Below, in pieces: positions 36,938-48,199 of a stretch of DNA of 64,000 nucleotides (its first letter is position 1; each line of letters begins with the position of its first letter). Position numbers and translations under genes: made by a program. This DNA comes from Magicicada septendecula (Eukaryota > Arthropoda > Insecta > Hemiptera > Cicadidae), in contig CM068374.1 of NCBI GenBank assembly GCA_034769895.1, positions 357,899,802 through 357,963,801 of the forward strand, in the 5' to 3' direction. The notes under the pieces are model-generated. The model was not told the origin of the DNA, made no database searches, and was given only the letters and a program-made list of their open reading frames with translations.

Positions 36938-37270
36938 ATGGCAGGAAATAACGAAAATGATGTAAATGAAATAATTAATTTTAACGAATCAGCTGTCATG
37001 AGTAACCTAGGAGTTCATTCAACTCCGAATGTGGGTCAAGAAAATAAAATAAAAGAATTAAGTATTACAGACGAATCAACGTCACAGATGATTCGGGGAT
37101 TCAAATAACCCCAAAATTAACTAAGGAAAGTAATCAACCTGAAAATAATATGATGAAATATTTATGTAGCACCCTGTGCAGTTTAAATAATAAATTGGAT
37201 AAATTAAGCAGTGACTTTGATAATCGTTTTGATATAAACGAAAGTAATTTTGATGAAATTAGAAAGTAAT
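36938..37270 (+). pseudogene. B Gag N-terminus, decayed
   Basis: ATG 36938 starts MAGNNENDVNE, clearly related to the start of the Gag at 57576. It shares the KIKELSI/KAKELSL segment and, after a frame break near 37060, a DSGIQ segment and an LDKLSSDFDNRFDINESNFD coiled-coil-like run. It stops at ~37270. The capsid and zinc-finger parts were not found. Confidence 0.8.
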
Positions 37271-38030
37271 TAGTGAAGTAAAAAGTGAGAATAACAATGA
37301 TATAATTAAAAATGTGGTGTTAGAGAATAAGGTTGTGAATATTGAGAGTGATGATGAACTTTTAGTGGGAGTAGAATTTAATAATGGAATGGTAGTGAGT
37401 ATTGATAAGTTAGAGAGAGAGTTTACAGGTAGAGGGGTTGCAGAGGGTAAATTTTCCCCAGGTTTATTGTGAACCAAGGTGTTTACAAATGTTGTTGTTG
37501 AAGGACAAGAGTCCCTTATTATTGGAAGACATGAGGTCTTCGAGTTGTTCCCTGAATTTTTGTGATGATTTAGTGCCCTCTGTATGGGATGGTAGAGAAA
37601 GTGTGATATGGCGTTATGGTGAGAGATTTTTAGAAAGAGAGTTGTGTGTAGATGGGGAGATAGAGTTGTTTAAGGTTGGTAGAAATTATAAAGAATTAGT
37701 AGAAAGGTTAGATGTAGAGAGTTGGTAATTATATTGAGTACTTACCTTGTGTTGAAACGGATGTAGCAGCAGTAGTTGATGATAATATAACTTACCTGAC
37801 TTTAACGGAAAATATAAAAGGAGAAATTACTATACCCAATGTCGACAGGAATTTGGAAATAATAGTATGCAATAATATTTGTAGTCACTATGTTGATACA
37901 CTGGAAAAAAGTAATGATGAGGATTATTATAATTATAATAATAAAAATGTGTCTGTAATTGTAAATGAATGGTGTAGACGTAAGATCAGAGTATTATTTG
38001 ATGATGGAGGGTAAATCTTGTGTTGTTCAT
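37271..38030 (+). pseudogene. Unidentified coding-like stretch in B
   Basis: Consecutive open pieces in changing frames (around 37270-37490, 37530-37728 and 37721-38016) use ordinary amino-acid composition, with segments such as GVEFNNGMVVSIDKLERE and DGRESVIWRYGERFLERE. They do not resemble the capsid or zinc-finger parts of the other Gags. I cannot name a family. It could be a diverged capsid or an extra ORF of this subfamily. Confidence 0.35.
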
Positions 38031-38810
38031 GAACATTTAATTATGTGAATAGTGTGTTTTCGAAATGGATTGTATTATGAAATGATTTGTGGTAAATGAT
38101 AACAGATAATAATTTGGATTGTATATTTTTCTTTGTGTGTTGATGTCAAACGTATTTGTGTATTGCATTATAGTGTATTTTGTAGGTAAGGTAAACAATG
38201 CATATATGTAGTAGGAATTGATTTAATAATAATAAAAACAATAATAATATTTTATCAGATTAAATAAATAACGAGAGTTGGTAATAAATGAATTGTAATT
38301 GTTTTGAAATAAGGTAATTAAAGTAATGTTGTGTTTAAAAAACTGATTGAATTAAAATAAATTGTAGATGAATTAATTGATTTAATTGTTGTATAAATGA
38401 ATTTTGGTAATGAATTTAAATGATGTTTCTGAGATTTGAAATTGATAAAAAATAGTAAATGAATAAATGTAAAATGTGTTTAGTTGTGGAGTCATATGGT
38501 TGTTATATAACGTATCAGAAAGTACATATGGGTATTATATATTTGTTGTAATGAATGTTTATAATTTTGTGTCTATGACAGGAATCATGTGTTTATTCAA
38601 TTGAGTGATGTAATGTAAGTATGAAGTTTATAATGGAATTGAAATAAAGTAAAATGTTTAATGTTTGAATAATAAATTTTAAATGTGTTTAAGAGGTTTT
38701 AAATAACGTGATTAAATTAATTTGAGGTAGTTATGAATTTTCTAGTATAATTTTCAGTGGTCATTTTGATGTAAAATGTTGTAAAAGATGAAGTTTGGGT
38801 GATAATTATT
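38031..38810. other. AT-rich B internal sequence, nothing recognised
   Basis: No coding piece or conserved motif is supported between the unidentified stretch and the pol remnant. Confidence 0.5.
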
Positions 38811-39345
38811 TCAATAAGGCATTTAAGTCAGTCAGAGTTAATTTTAAATGGGTGTTAGACGACAAAATAAGAATTTTGGGAATAAAAGTAATACAGAAAT
38901 GGGTCAGTAGTAGGGACACAGTAGCGATAGTGCATGTATGTAGAGAAAGTGAGAGTAATGTAATTGGAGAGTAAACAGGTGGTGGTCAAATTTTGTAAAG
39001 AGGGTGGTGTGGTAAGGAGTCCTCAACGACAGGCGTTGTGGCGGGAGGTGAATAGTTTTAAATGGGGTTTGGCGGAGTTACCTGGGAAAGGGCCAGGAAC
39101 TAATAAGGGAATGAGTATATGGGAAGGGAACACACATCCTAGGTACAAAGAGGGTAGCAGGTATTTGGTAGTAACAGGAGAATGATGTAAGTGGAGTTAG
39201 AGAATTAATGGAGGTAAATTTTATTAAGAGATTGATGTCACCCTATACAAATCCATTAGTGGTTGTTAGAAGGAAGAAAAGGAGTGAGGTTATATATATA
39301 AATGCCCATTCAATAAATCGAATCATTGTGAATGACTAAGAATCA
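38811..39345 (+). pseudogene. pol: B Pol remnant (protease/RT junction only)
   Basis: It matches the part of Pol at ~59800-60300: GVVRSPQRQALWREV (39005-39050), ELPGKGPG, then SPYTNPLVVV and a degenerate copy of the RT start (~39240-39340). The RT active site, RNase H and integrase are all deleted; non-coding 3' sequence follows. B could not be autonomous in this state. Confidence 0.85.
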
Positions 39346-39693
39346 CCCAAACCAATTAAGGATGAAAATGTTAAATAGAATTTCATAGTGGAAGCATAAT
39401 AATAAATGAAATGTGATGTAAAATGGAGGTTGATAATAGATTTGAATTTGTGCACAATTTAATGGCACAATAAATAATAAATAATTAAAGGTTGATATAA
39501 AAAGAGTTAATAGAAAGTGCAAGTTGTAATGTTTATAATTTTCTATACAAATTATTTAAAGGTGAATTGTTTAGTTTAATGTAGCAAGGTTAATGTTTAT
39601 TATGTTATATTATGTTAGTGTGAATGACAGAAGTTTAGTTATAAGATAGGCTATTACAGTGACGGCATGTTGTTACTGTAGATAGCGATAAGG

Positions 39694-39728
39694 GTTGATG
39701 AGTAACATCGATGCATGTTACCATCAAC
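39694..39728 (+). other. Conserved hairpin preceding GGAGGCC (B copy)
   Basis: GTTGATG-A-GTAACAT pairs with ATGTTAC-CATCAAC (one bulged A, 6-nt loop) and is followed by ggaggcc. The counterpart at 63667-63697 keeps the fold with different bases. Confidence 0.75.
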
Positions 39729-39865
39729 GGAGGCCTAAGTAGGGCGTAACATACACTGTACACCAACATTATATAATATTATATTATATGTCAATTACTA
39801 TGGTACAGTGTATAAAAATGATGCTTTGTAAAACATGCTAATGACAGATTTCCCCACATTTCGGG

Positions 39866-39892
39866 CGATTACTGTTTCACCAGCACTAATCG
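39866..39892 (+). other. Repeated 15-nt-loop hairpin, copy e
   Basis: CGATTA (39866-39871) pairs with TAATCG (39887-39892) around the 15-base loop CTGTTTCACCAGCAC. Confidence 0.75.
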
Positions 39893-41513
39893 TGGTTTTG
39901 GACGACAACCAGCTGTGGGCAGAAATTGTAAACCTGACCATGGTTGGTTGCCTGTGAAATTGGTTTGAAATTGAAATTAACGGGGGGGGACTCAAGGGGA
40001 AATCCCCGGAACTATGGAACAGCGGCTATCACCCGTTCGTGTGGGAAGAAATAAAAGGGTGATAGACCCGTTTTAAGGTTGTGATTATATAATCAGTTAT
40101 TATTATATCTGAACTTTAAATGTAATGCCGAAGCACGGACAGGAGACGACAAAATTCCTCCCTAACTTCAGTCCTTGTGGAAGCAACTGGGCGCTACAGT
40201 CCAGGGAGGGGCATAGTGTGTGTGGAAGGAGGTTACTAAATTATTAGTAATGAATTAGTAAATATTAAAATGAATTATGTTGATGAGCTGATGAGATAAC
40301 TAAAGGATTTTATTTTGAGTTAAGAAATATTATGACAATGGAAGATGATTGATATTTTCAAGTAGATAATTTGTTCGGAAGTAGTTGATTTAAGTATGTT
40401 TTGTTCTATATAGGAATTTTATAAATGAATTTACTTGTTTGAAAGATTAATTCTAGGAGGGAAGGTATTTGTAATATTGGAATGGGAAATGGTGTGTAAG
40501 TATATATGTTTTATTAGGTGGTACTATGTTAGAATGTAGGAATTATAAACATGTATTATGTATTTTACATTGTATAGTTTTGTGTGTTTGTGTTAATTAT
40601 ATTTAGTGTAACTGAAGTAAGGTCATTCACCTGGGAATGAGACATCAGCTGATGGCTGGTGTTAGAGATGTAGTATGTTTCTTGTAATGGATTCATAAAT
40701 TCTTTTGTTAATTAATTTAATTAAATAATTGAATAATTTTTTTTATTAATTGGCAGAATAGATATTTTTGGAAATTAAAAAAAAAAAAAATTTCTTTGCA
40801 GTAAAGATGTTATTTTATTTTTTGATGTTCGTCAGGTTGATAATATATCAGCTGGTAAATGATGTTTATGTTATCTGTTATAACCATGTGTAATTGTATT
40901 TGAATAGATGATAACAGGTAGTTAAGGAGATTTAAATTCAAGTTAAAGTATTTTGAAGTTTGGGAGTAATTAAAAGGTAATGAAGTAGGTTAAATTAAAA
41001 TAGTAACTTTGGTAAGGGACTTAGATTTATTTCACTAGTTGAGTAAAATTTAAACATTTGATTTGATTTGAAATAATAATGTCGAGCAAGAAATTAAAGG
41101 TTGAGAAATGGGAGGGAATTTTATGTAAAAGTAAATATGAAATGTTTATGTGAATATTATATTAACGTTGAGTATTTAGAGATCTTGTGTTTAAGCTAGT
41201 AATGAAAATGTGTATGCACCCAGTACTTTGCTAAAGGCAACCCAGTATATATGTAAAGGGAGATATATCGGTTGAGGATCTGGTATGGTATAAGGCTAGT
41301 TGTTGATTTTATTTGGAATGTTACAAGGTTAGGTGATACTGTGGTGAGTGCCTGTCTGACTTTACGGTGTTGGGATCTCGAGTAGAGAAGTCCAGTAATA
41401 TCGTTCAGGTGCAGCCATAGTCGCCGAGCTAGGGGGGTAGTTTACCCATGATGTGTTAAGGAATTAAAGGGGGGTTGTTGGCGCCATATCTTTGCTGATC
41501 CTCTTAGGGTTAG

Positions 41514-41553
41514 CAATGAGAGTTTTTCTGCTTCGGCAGAAAACCTCTCATTG
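41514..41553 (+). other. UUCG-loop hairpin before the polypurine tract
   Basis: AATGAGAG/CTCTCATT and TTTCTGC/GCAGAAA close a C(UUCG)G tetraloop, the extra-stable type. Eleven G (41553-41563) and the LTR (41567) follow. Confidence 0.85.
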
Positions 41554-41566
41554 GGGGGGGGGGTAT

Positions 41567-42521
41567 TGTAACGGGACAAAATTGGGAAATGGTAATCTAA
41601 AGTTTTTTTTTCATAACCCGAGAGTATTTGGTGAATGAACTATAGCTTCGAGACTGGTGTGACTTGGTAAAGGAATGTAACAAGGGTGCGCGTTCACACA
41701 CAAGCGTGCGAACGTTGGCCAACGTTCTCACGATAATGTCATGTTCGAATAAATTCCTTCTCGCCTAAGTGCACAGAGAACTGGCTGTCGTCTAATAGCT
41801 ATAGAACCGTGCGGTTCAACGTAAAAGGCTCGCGAGCCGAAAATTCAAATAAAATGAACAGTTGTGATTAAAATACATAAAAAATGTAAAACACGTTTAA
41901 GAACCAACAGTGAGATGTTTGACAACAATCAGTGACCAAAATTTAATTAATTGAGAACATATTATCGGCAGTGAACAAAACCGTGAAAGTGGTAATTGGA
42001 ACGTGGAACGACCAAAGGAACAATGAATGGACTAGCTTAACAATGTGGCGGAGACAGTATCAGTAAAGTAAACCGACAATCTAAATTTAAACAAAATAAA
42101 ATAAAAAGACTAAATTTTAATAATGAATAAAGAGATATCTCAAGTTTATTAGGGGAGAATGCGTGAGAGTATGAATGTGCAATTGCTGGGTTGCTTTTAA
42201 AGAAATATTTACATTAGTTAATAGAATAAGGTAATTTCAATGTTTGCTTTGTAGTTCTGATACGTAATGAAAAAGAAAGACTAAAAAAGTTTTGAGAAAA
42301 GAAAAAATGGAATGCAAGTAAATTCAAAAGAATATGAAAGAATGTTTAATAAAATATTTGAGTAAATTAACAGTTACAATGAGAGTCGAGTTCATTAATA
42401 AAACATAACCCTAAATCACTTATAGGTACGAGTTCACATGAAGACTCTGAGACCCGATGCAGGTAAGGAATTTGTGTATGTTTATTAAATATTATTTTGT
42501 GATAAAAGCAGCAAGTTCTCA
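41567..42521 (+). repeat. B element 3' LTR
   Basis: 955 bp from TGTAACGGGACAAAA to ttctca. The donor-like gcaggtaagg is at 42459-42468. It matches the partial 5' LTR at 36086-36714. Confidence 0.9.
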
Positions 42522-42532
42522 CATTATTATTA

Positions 42533-43708
42533 CAGTACAACCTGTCACATCCGGACCTGTGATATCTGGAACCTCCCATATCCGGACGTATCTCCAAACT
42601 CATTTTTGCAATTTTGGTTAGCGAAATGGTTAGGGATGTAAAGATACTACTCTTGATGTTTTGCCTGTTCACCACTTTTTCTTCACTACACTTACATCAT
42701 TCTGCGATATGGTTCACTATTTTTGAATATTTAAGTTTTTACAATTGAAATACTTTATTTGGGGCAACTGAGTCTTAGCTTGCGTCCAGCCGATGCAGCG
42801 GCGTTAGGTCGACTCACTTTGGCTTCATGGCTTCCAAAATACGTGTGCAGTGTGTGAAGCAGCCGGAAATCACAACTTTTTCAAAAACTGATGTAGGCGT
42901 ACTGTAAGTAAAACTTTTTAACCAATTTTACTTTTTGTATTTTACAGAGTACAGTGTACAAACACAAATGCTAAACCAATAGAAACGTCTAAAAAAACAC
43001 GTTCTTCTTCTGTGTATCTTCTGTAATTGTTAATTACATTAATTGAGATTTTGGCTACTTATAGAGCTTTAATTACTGAACACAATGCAGTTTTCAGAAT
43101 TGCTGTATATTTATTGGTTTTGAAGTTGTCGCAGGTTGAACTGCAAAAATGAATTGAGTAAAATTCATGTCTGATCCGACCGCATGCTTCACTGTGACGA
43201 AGTTAGAGTGAGATAGTTGCTTATATACACTCTCTGTCTTGCTTACGGCGCACAGTCTGTCCCTTTCATATAACGCTCAGATATGACGACATATTATGAA
43301 TCGTTATATATAGCCCTCCTCGGTATAAAAAAATTGATTATTTATTAGTTTGCTCTATCTTATTATTAACATCATTAACTCCAACTTGCCTAATGTACTC
43401 TATTTGATTGTTCAGAAGAAAACTCAACCGTAATTTTATGCCAAATGGTTGAACTGATTTTGTGTATAATACAGTACAGTATATTTAATGTATCTTTTAA
43501 ATGTCAATAAATTTCAAATGAAATTTGGGTATATCTGAAATCCTTGAATAATTTACGCACCCGAAATTTTCGCCGGTATTTTTCGTCAAAAAAGTGCGTT
43601 AATTATGCGAGAAAATACGGTATTTATAAATGACCTTGTGATATCCGGATTTTTCCATATCCGGATCGGCCAGTCGCCATATTAGTCCGGATATGACAGG
43701 TTGTACTG
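42533..43708 (+). mobile_element. Non-autonomous Tigger-like transposon
   Basis: 1176 bp with ~24-bp inverted ends (CAGTACAACCTGTCA then ATCCGGAC) differing at one base, flanked by TA. The only coding trace is a transposase C-terminal tail (KQPEITTFSK, ~42857-42890), so it is an internally deleted derivative that needs a transposase from elsewhere. Confidence 0.9.
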
Positions 43709-43710
43709 TA

Positions 43711-44723
43711 TATACATTTATTCCTTTACTTGGTGCTTTATCCATGGGATATTCATTCTCTAACATTCCCTAACACGTGAGCTGGGGCAGTCCAGAGAGG
43801 CACTTGTGGCTACATATACTCTGCTGGCCATACTACACTTTTTTGAGATCAGAGGAACATCATCTCTGCTCAAAATATAATACTGCTGGAATACATCTAC
43901 AGACAGTCATTAAATAAAAATTATTAAAAAATAGTCTATTTCTCGACTAATAAAAAACATCCTTGGATACCTCACTTCGTGGCTGCTCAGATTTGCTAAT
44001 ATTTTCTATCTCATTTATTCTTCTTATGTTTCATAGCTCTGCTGATATATTTATTCTTCTCATGGTTGGAAGCTCTGTCGATATATTTATTCTTCTCATG
44101 TTTGGAAGCTCTGTTGATATATTTTATTGCTAGTTATGATGTGTAAACCTTTCCGTCTGAATTCTCTTTATGTCTTCTGTTGTTCGCACAATCTTCTTCT
44201 GGTTATCAATATTAATAGCATTTTTTTTTTTTTTTTTCATTTGGTTCTAATTAATTGTTCTACTGGTTTTATTTTATGACAGTCATTCTTCCAATGGTTC
44301 TTATTATAATTAAAATTAAAGTAGTGATTATAGTTATATATATTTTTTTTTTTTCAAAAATTCTTATTTCGCTCGTTTTCATCCAAATTATTTCATTAAC
44401 ATTATATTATTTAAGTGGTCTTTACTTCCCTTTGCATTTCGTAAATGTTTTAATATTTCCTTTCCAAAACTAGTTTATTCATATTATTGATATAAGTTGT
44501 TCTTATTTTTCCTTTAGAATTTTGTTGATTTATTTATTATTTTTTTTCTTCATAATTAATTCCTGTAAATTATTGATATAAGCTGATCTTATTTAGTTTT
44601 AGAATTTAGTAAATATATTTCCATTCAAAATTAAATCCTGTAAATAATTGGTGTAAGTTGATCTTACTTTTCTTTTAGAATTTTTAAGTAATTCTAATCC
44701 TCGTAATATTTTTTGATTGATGA
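43711..44723 (-). other. Family-C 3' untranslated region with 36-bp tandem repeat
   Basis: No ORF. At 44008-44127 about three units of 36 bases (gatatatttattcttctcat then ggttggaagctctgtc) repeat. The LTR and polypurine tract expected beyond are not found here; the sequence is interrupted by the Tigger and B. Confidence 0.6.
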
Positions 44724-47700
44724 CTAGTTATAAACACCTTTGATTTTTTCTGAAACAATCTCTTTTAGTTCATAGGTGTTATTGTTATTTGCTCTTGTGA
44801 CTATAAATGGTCCGGTATATAGCAGTAATAACTTCTTAGTGATCCCTTCTAGGGTGCTTGGTAATTCGCGGTTTTTCAGTAGTACTTTTTCTCCTATTTT
44901 ATATTTGACTATTTTTCCAATTGCTTTCTGATACTTGTTTTGTCGCTTCTCCTGGTCCTCTGCCACTTTATTATAAATTTTTATTTTATCAAATTTATAT
45001 TCGTCATTATTAGGAAACGCTATTATTTATTTGACCTCTCGGGGAGGTGGTTTCTCGTACATGGCGGAGTATGGAGTAATCCCTATAGCTGGATGATGAG
45101 CTAAATTGAGGAATTCCTCCGTGGCTGCCAGATATTCTTGCCATTTTTTCTGTTGGTGGTGACAGTACGTCCTCAGTATTCTTCCCACCTCTCTTAACAC
45201 CCTCTCCGCCGGATTACTTCTTGGGTGGTAAACAAATGTTTTGTAAGTTTTAAGTCCAAGTGATAATAAGGTATTCCTCCATCTTCTCCCTTTAAATTGC
45301 GTACCATGATCAGTTATAATTGATGAGAGTTTTCCTATTTCTGGAATATATTGTTCGGTGATCACTCCCAGGATTTTCAGAGTAGTTGCACGATTAACAG
45401 GGTATAGTTTTATAAATTTTGTGAAATGATCCATTATGGTAATCAGATATTTATATCGGTGTCGACCGCCACTACGAGGAAATGGCCCGCATATGTCTAA
45501 GAATACTTTTTCTAACTTCTTTTTCGAGGTGATTGGTATCATAATGCCTTCCTTCTTTTCATTATTTGTCTTCACCAGTTGGCAAATATGACAAGTTTTG
45601 ATATAATTTCTTACCTTCCGATTAATGTTTTTGATGTGACAGTTTTCTTCTAGTGCCTTTATCACTTTCAAGGCTCCCATATGGCCATATCGGAGATGGT
45701 AGTCCATGATTAGGTCCTTTTCGATATTGGTCAGGATAATAACTTTCCAGTTTTCCTGATTGAGAGAAGTTTTAATAAATAATATACCGTGATTAAGACA
45801 GTAGAATTTGGCTACAGTGTCATCTTGTTCTGCTAATCGATCCTTGATATTGCTTAACTTTGGGTCAGATTGCTGGTGGATGCTGATGTTCAGCAATAAT
45901 GCCTCTAAATCTGATCTGGTTCTAATAATGTTGTAGATCTTAAGTATACTCTCCTTCTCTCCCTCAAAAGTTTGATCTTCTAAATTAATCCGTGATAAAA
46001 CGTCAGCTACAACATTCTTTTTTCCTGGGATGTACTCCCATCGTAGATCATATTCTTGCAGGGCAAGTATCCACCTGGTCAGTCTACCATGACTCAACTT
46101 ACATCTCCTTAAAAATGATAATAGATTTATGGTCCGTCCGGACTGTTACTGGATTACCCAAAATATATGTACGAAATTTACTACAAGCAAACACTACACT
46201 AAGTAACTCCTTTTCGGTTACATTGTAGTTTCTTTCACATTGATTTAATGTTCGACTAGCGAAGCTAATCACTAAATGATGACCATTTTCATCTTCTTGA
46301 TACAGGGTTGTTCCCAGACTGATGTTGCTGGCATTGCAGTTTAAAAAGAAAGGCTGGTTAAAATTTGGATGGTAAAGTACTACTATTTCTAAAAACTTGT
46401 CCTTTATTAGTTGAAAGGTAACGCCTTGCTCTTGACACCAAATCCATTTGTTTTTGGAGGATAACTGATATTGGAATTTGGCGGTCAGCTCGGAATATTG
46501 GTTTTGAAATTTTCTATAATAATTACAGATTCCTAAAAATGACTGCAATTGTTTTCGATTCTTAGGTTTAGGGAATTTCTGTATTGCTTCCACCTTTTCT
46601 AATGACGGTGAGATTCCTTGGTCATTCAAAATTAAATCCCAAGAACTGGACTTCTTTAGCAATAAATTTCGATTTTTCTAACTTAATGGTAATATTGTTA
46701 GTGGCTTATTTTTCTAGCACATGTTCCACTCGGTCGCAGTGTTCCTCCCAGTTTGCCGAGGTAATTAGTAGATCGTCTACGTACACAGTTGTAAACTGGA
46801 GTGCTTCTTGGCCACGTCTGGTCCATACATGGCACAAAGATGGCTACTGAATTCACGAGTCCAAAGGGCAATCTCTTGAATTGATAATTGCGTCCTTCAA
46901 ATATGAACGCCATATACTGGCGACTCTGTGGGTGCAACTCCACTTGCCAGTAACCGCACACAGTGTCCCATGTACTAATGAACTTGGTACCGTGGAACTT
47001 CTTTAAAATTTCTTCAATCTCACCGGGCGATGTTCTATCATTTATTATCATTTTATTGATCTCGCACGCATCCAAACAAAGTCGGACTTGGCCGTTTTTC
47101 TTAGGAATGGCCACGATTGGACTGGTGAATGGAGATTGACTACTTTCTATAATATCACTACTGATCATTTTATTAATCTCAGCTCGTACTGCCTCCTTCA
47201 GTGAATGCGCTATTGGATAGGACTTTCTGTTAAATTCCACTGGTTCCCTGAATTGAATTTTGCATTGGTAGTTTTTGATTTTTCCGGGTTCATCTGAAAA
47301 CGCTGTTCGATACTTCTCATATATTCGTATTAAATTGTTTGTTTGTTGTACTGATAATTTTTCCTTTGTATTCCCGCATCGGAAGTTCATTATTTCCTGT
47401 ATCTTCTGTGCCCATAAGTCATCTTCTGTATTATCGTATTATTTGATTACATGATGATTTATTTTCTATATAATTTATCTCACGAAGTTGTTGGTGGATC
47501 CTACTGGGAAGTATCATCTCGCTACCTACTAAATCCGCCGTCCACATTACCCCTTCTGAGAACAGTGATACTTTCTCCTTGCTCAAATCAATAATAGCCG
47601 AGTTTCTCCTTAGTATATCACATCCTACCAATATATTAAATGGTAATCCTGTTGCAATTAAAAACACTATATTCATAGCTACATCCTTGCTAATAACATT

Positions 47701-47860
47701 TAAGGACACTTGTTTTCTTATAGTTTTGTTCTGGCGACCAGTGGCCCCTATTAATATAATATTATTGACCGGTAATATTGGCAGTGTTCGACAACATTCC
47801 TTTTGTATCTAATTCAACACTATTAATTATGGATACATTAGCGCCCGTATCAATCATTAT
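44724..47860 (-). pseudogene. pol: Family-C Ty3/gypsy Pol, broken
   Basis: Minus strand. The protease DTG is at 47851-47843. The RT N-terminal part is at 47390-46850; YVDD is present near 46780 but out of frame with what precedes it. RT thumb and RNase H are at 46662-46099 (first RNase H Asp block reads LNCNASNI instead of a T-D-A-S type). Integrase is at 46097-45027 with HHCC (HLRYGHMGAL...CHICQ), DICGPF, ITDHGTQF and HPRSNPAERV; a GPF-type C-terminal module is at 44966-44724. Several frameshifts and stops separate the pieces. It is related to the family-G Pol but clearly distinct. Confidence 0.9.
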
Positions 47861-48199
47861 TTGAGCGAAAATTCCTTCAACTTCTGCGTTTATATAAATT
47901 ATTTCATTATTCTGGCTATTGAGACTTGTATTATTCTCTTCTAATAGTTTATTTCATATATTTTTTAGATAATTACTACAAATAATGGTAAAGTTATTAA
48001 AGTTACTTTCATTTTGCAATTCTTGTTCATACCCAGGAGATAGGAGCAGTGAAGGGTCGTGAAAATTTATCACTGCCTCCTCCTGTTTAAATTATATTAT
48101 TGTTATCCGTTGGGCAGACAGATGTCGGTCTGGAAACCTTGAGTCGGTTCCTGCCGCTCAGTACGATGGTCAAATGGTGGTTCGTGGTTTGTTTGTCTG

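Larger units (their letters stand above)
39346..41566 (+). mobile_element. B 3' untranslated region, structured
   Basis: It holds the hairpin preceding GGAGGCC (39694-39728), the 15-nt-loop hairpin (39866-39892), CTATCACCC/GGGTGATAG (40026-40034 with 40057-40065), the AGGTCA/E-box block (40618-40665), the terminal block from ~41208, the UUCG hairpin (41514-41553) and a run of eleven G. Several of these recur in the other family-G copies. No ORF is credible. Confidence 0.75.

Noticed and set aside
44008..44127. Regular 36-bp repeats, at first sight like a CRISPR array
   Set aside because: Units are directly adjacent with no spacers, AT-rich, and lie in a eukaryotic retrotransposon UTR.
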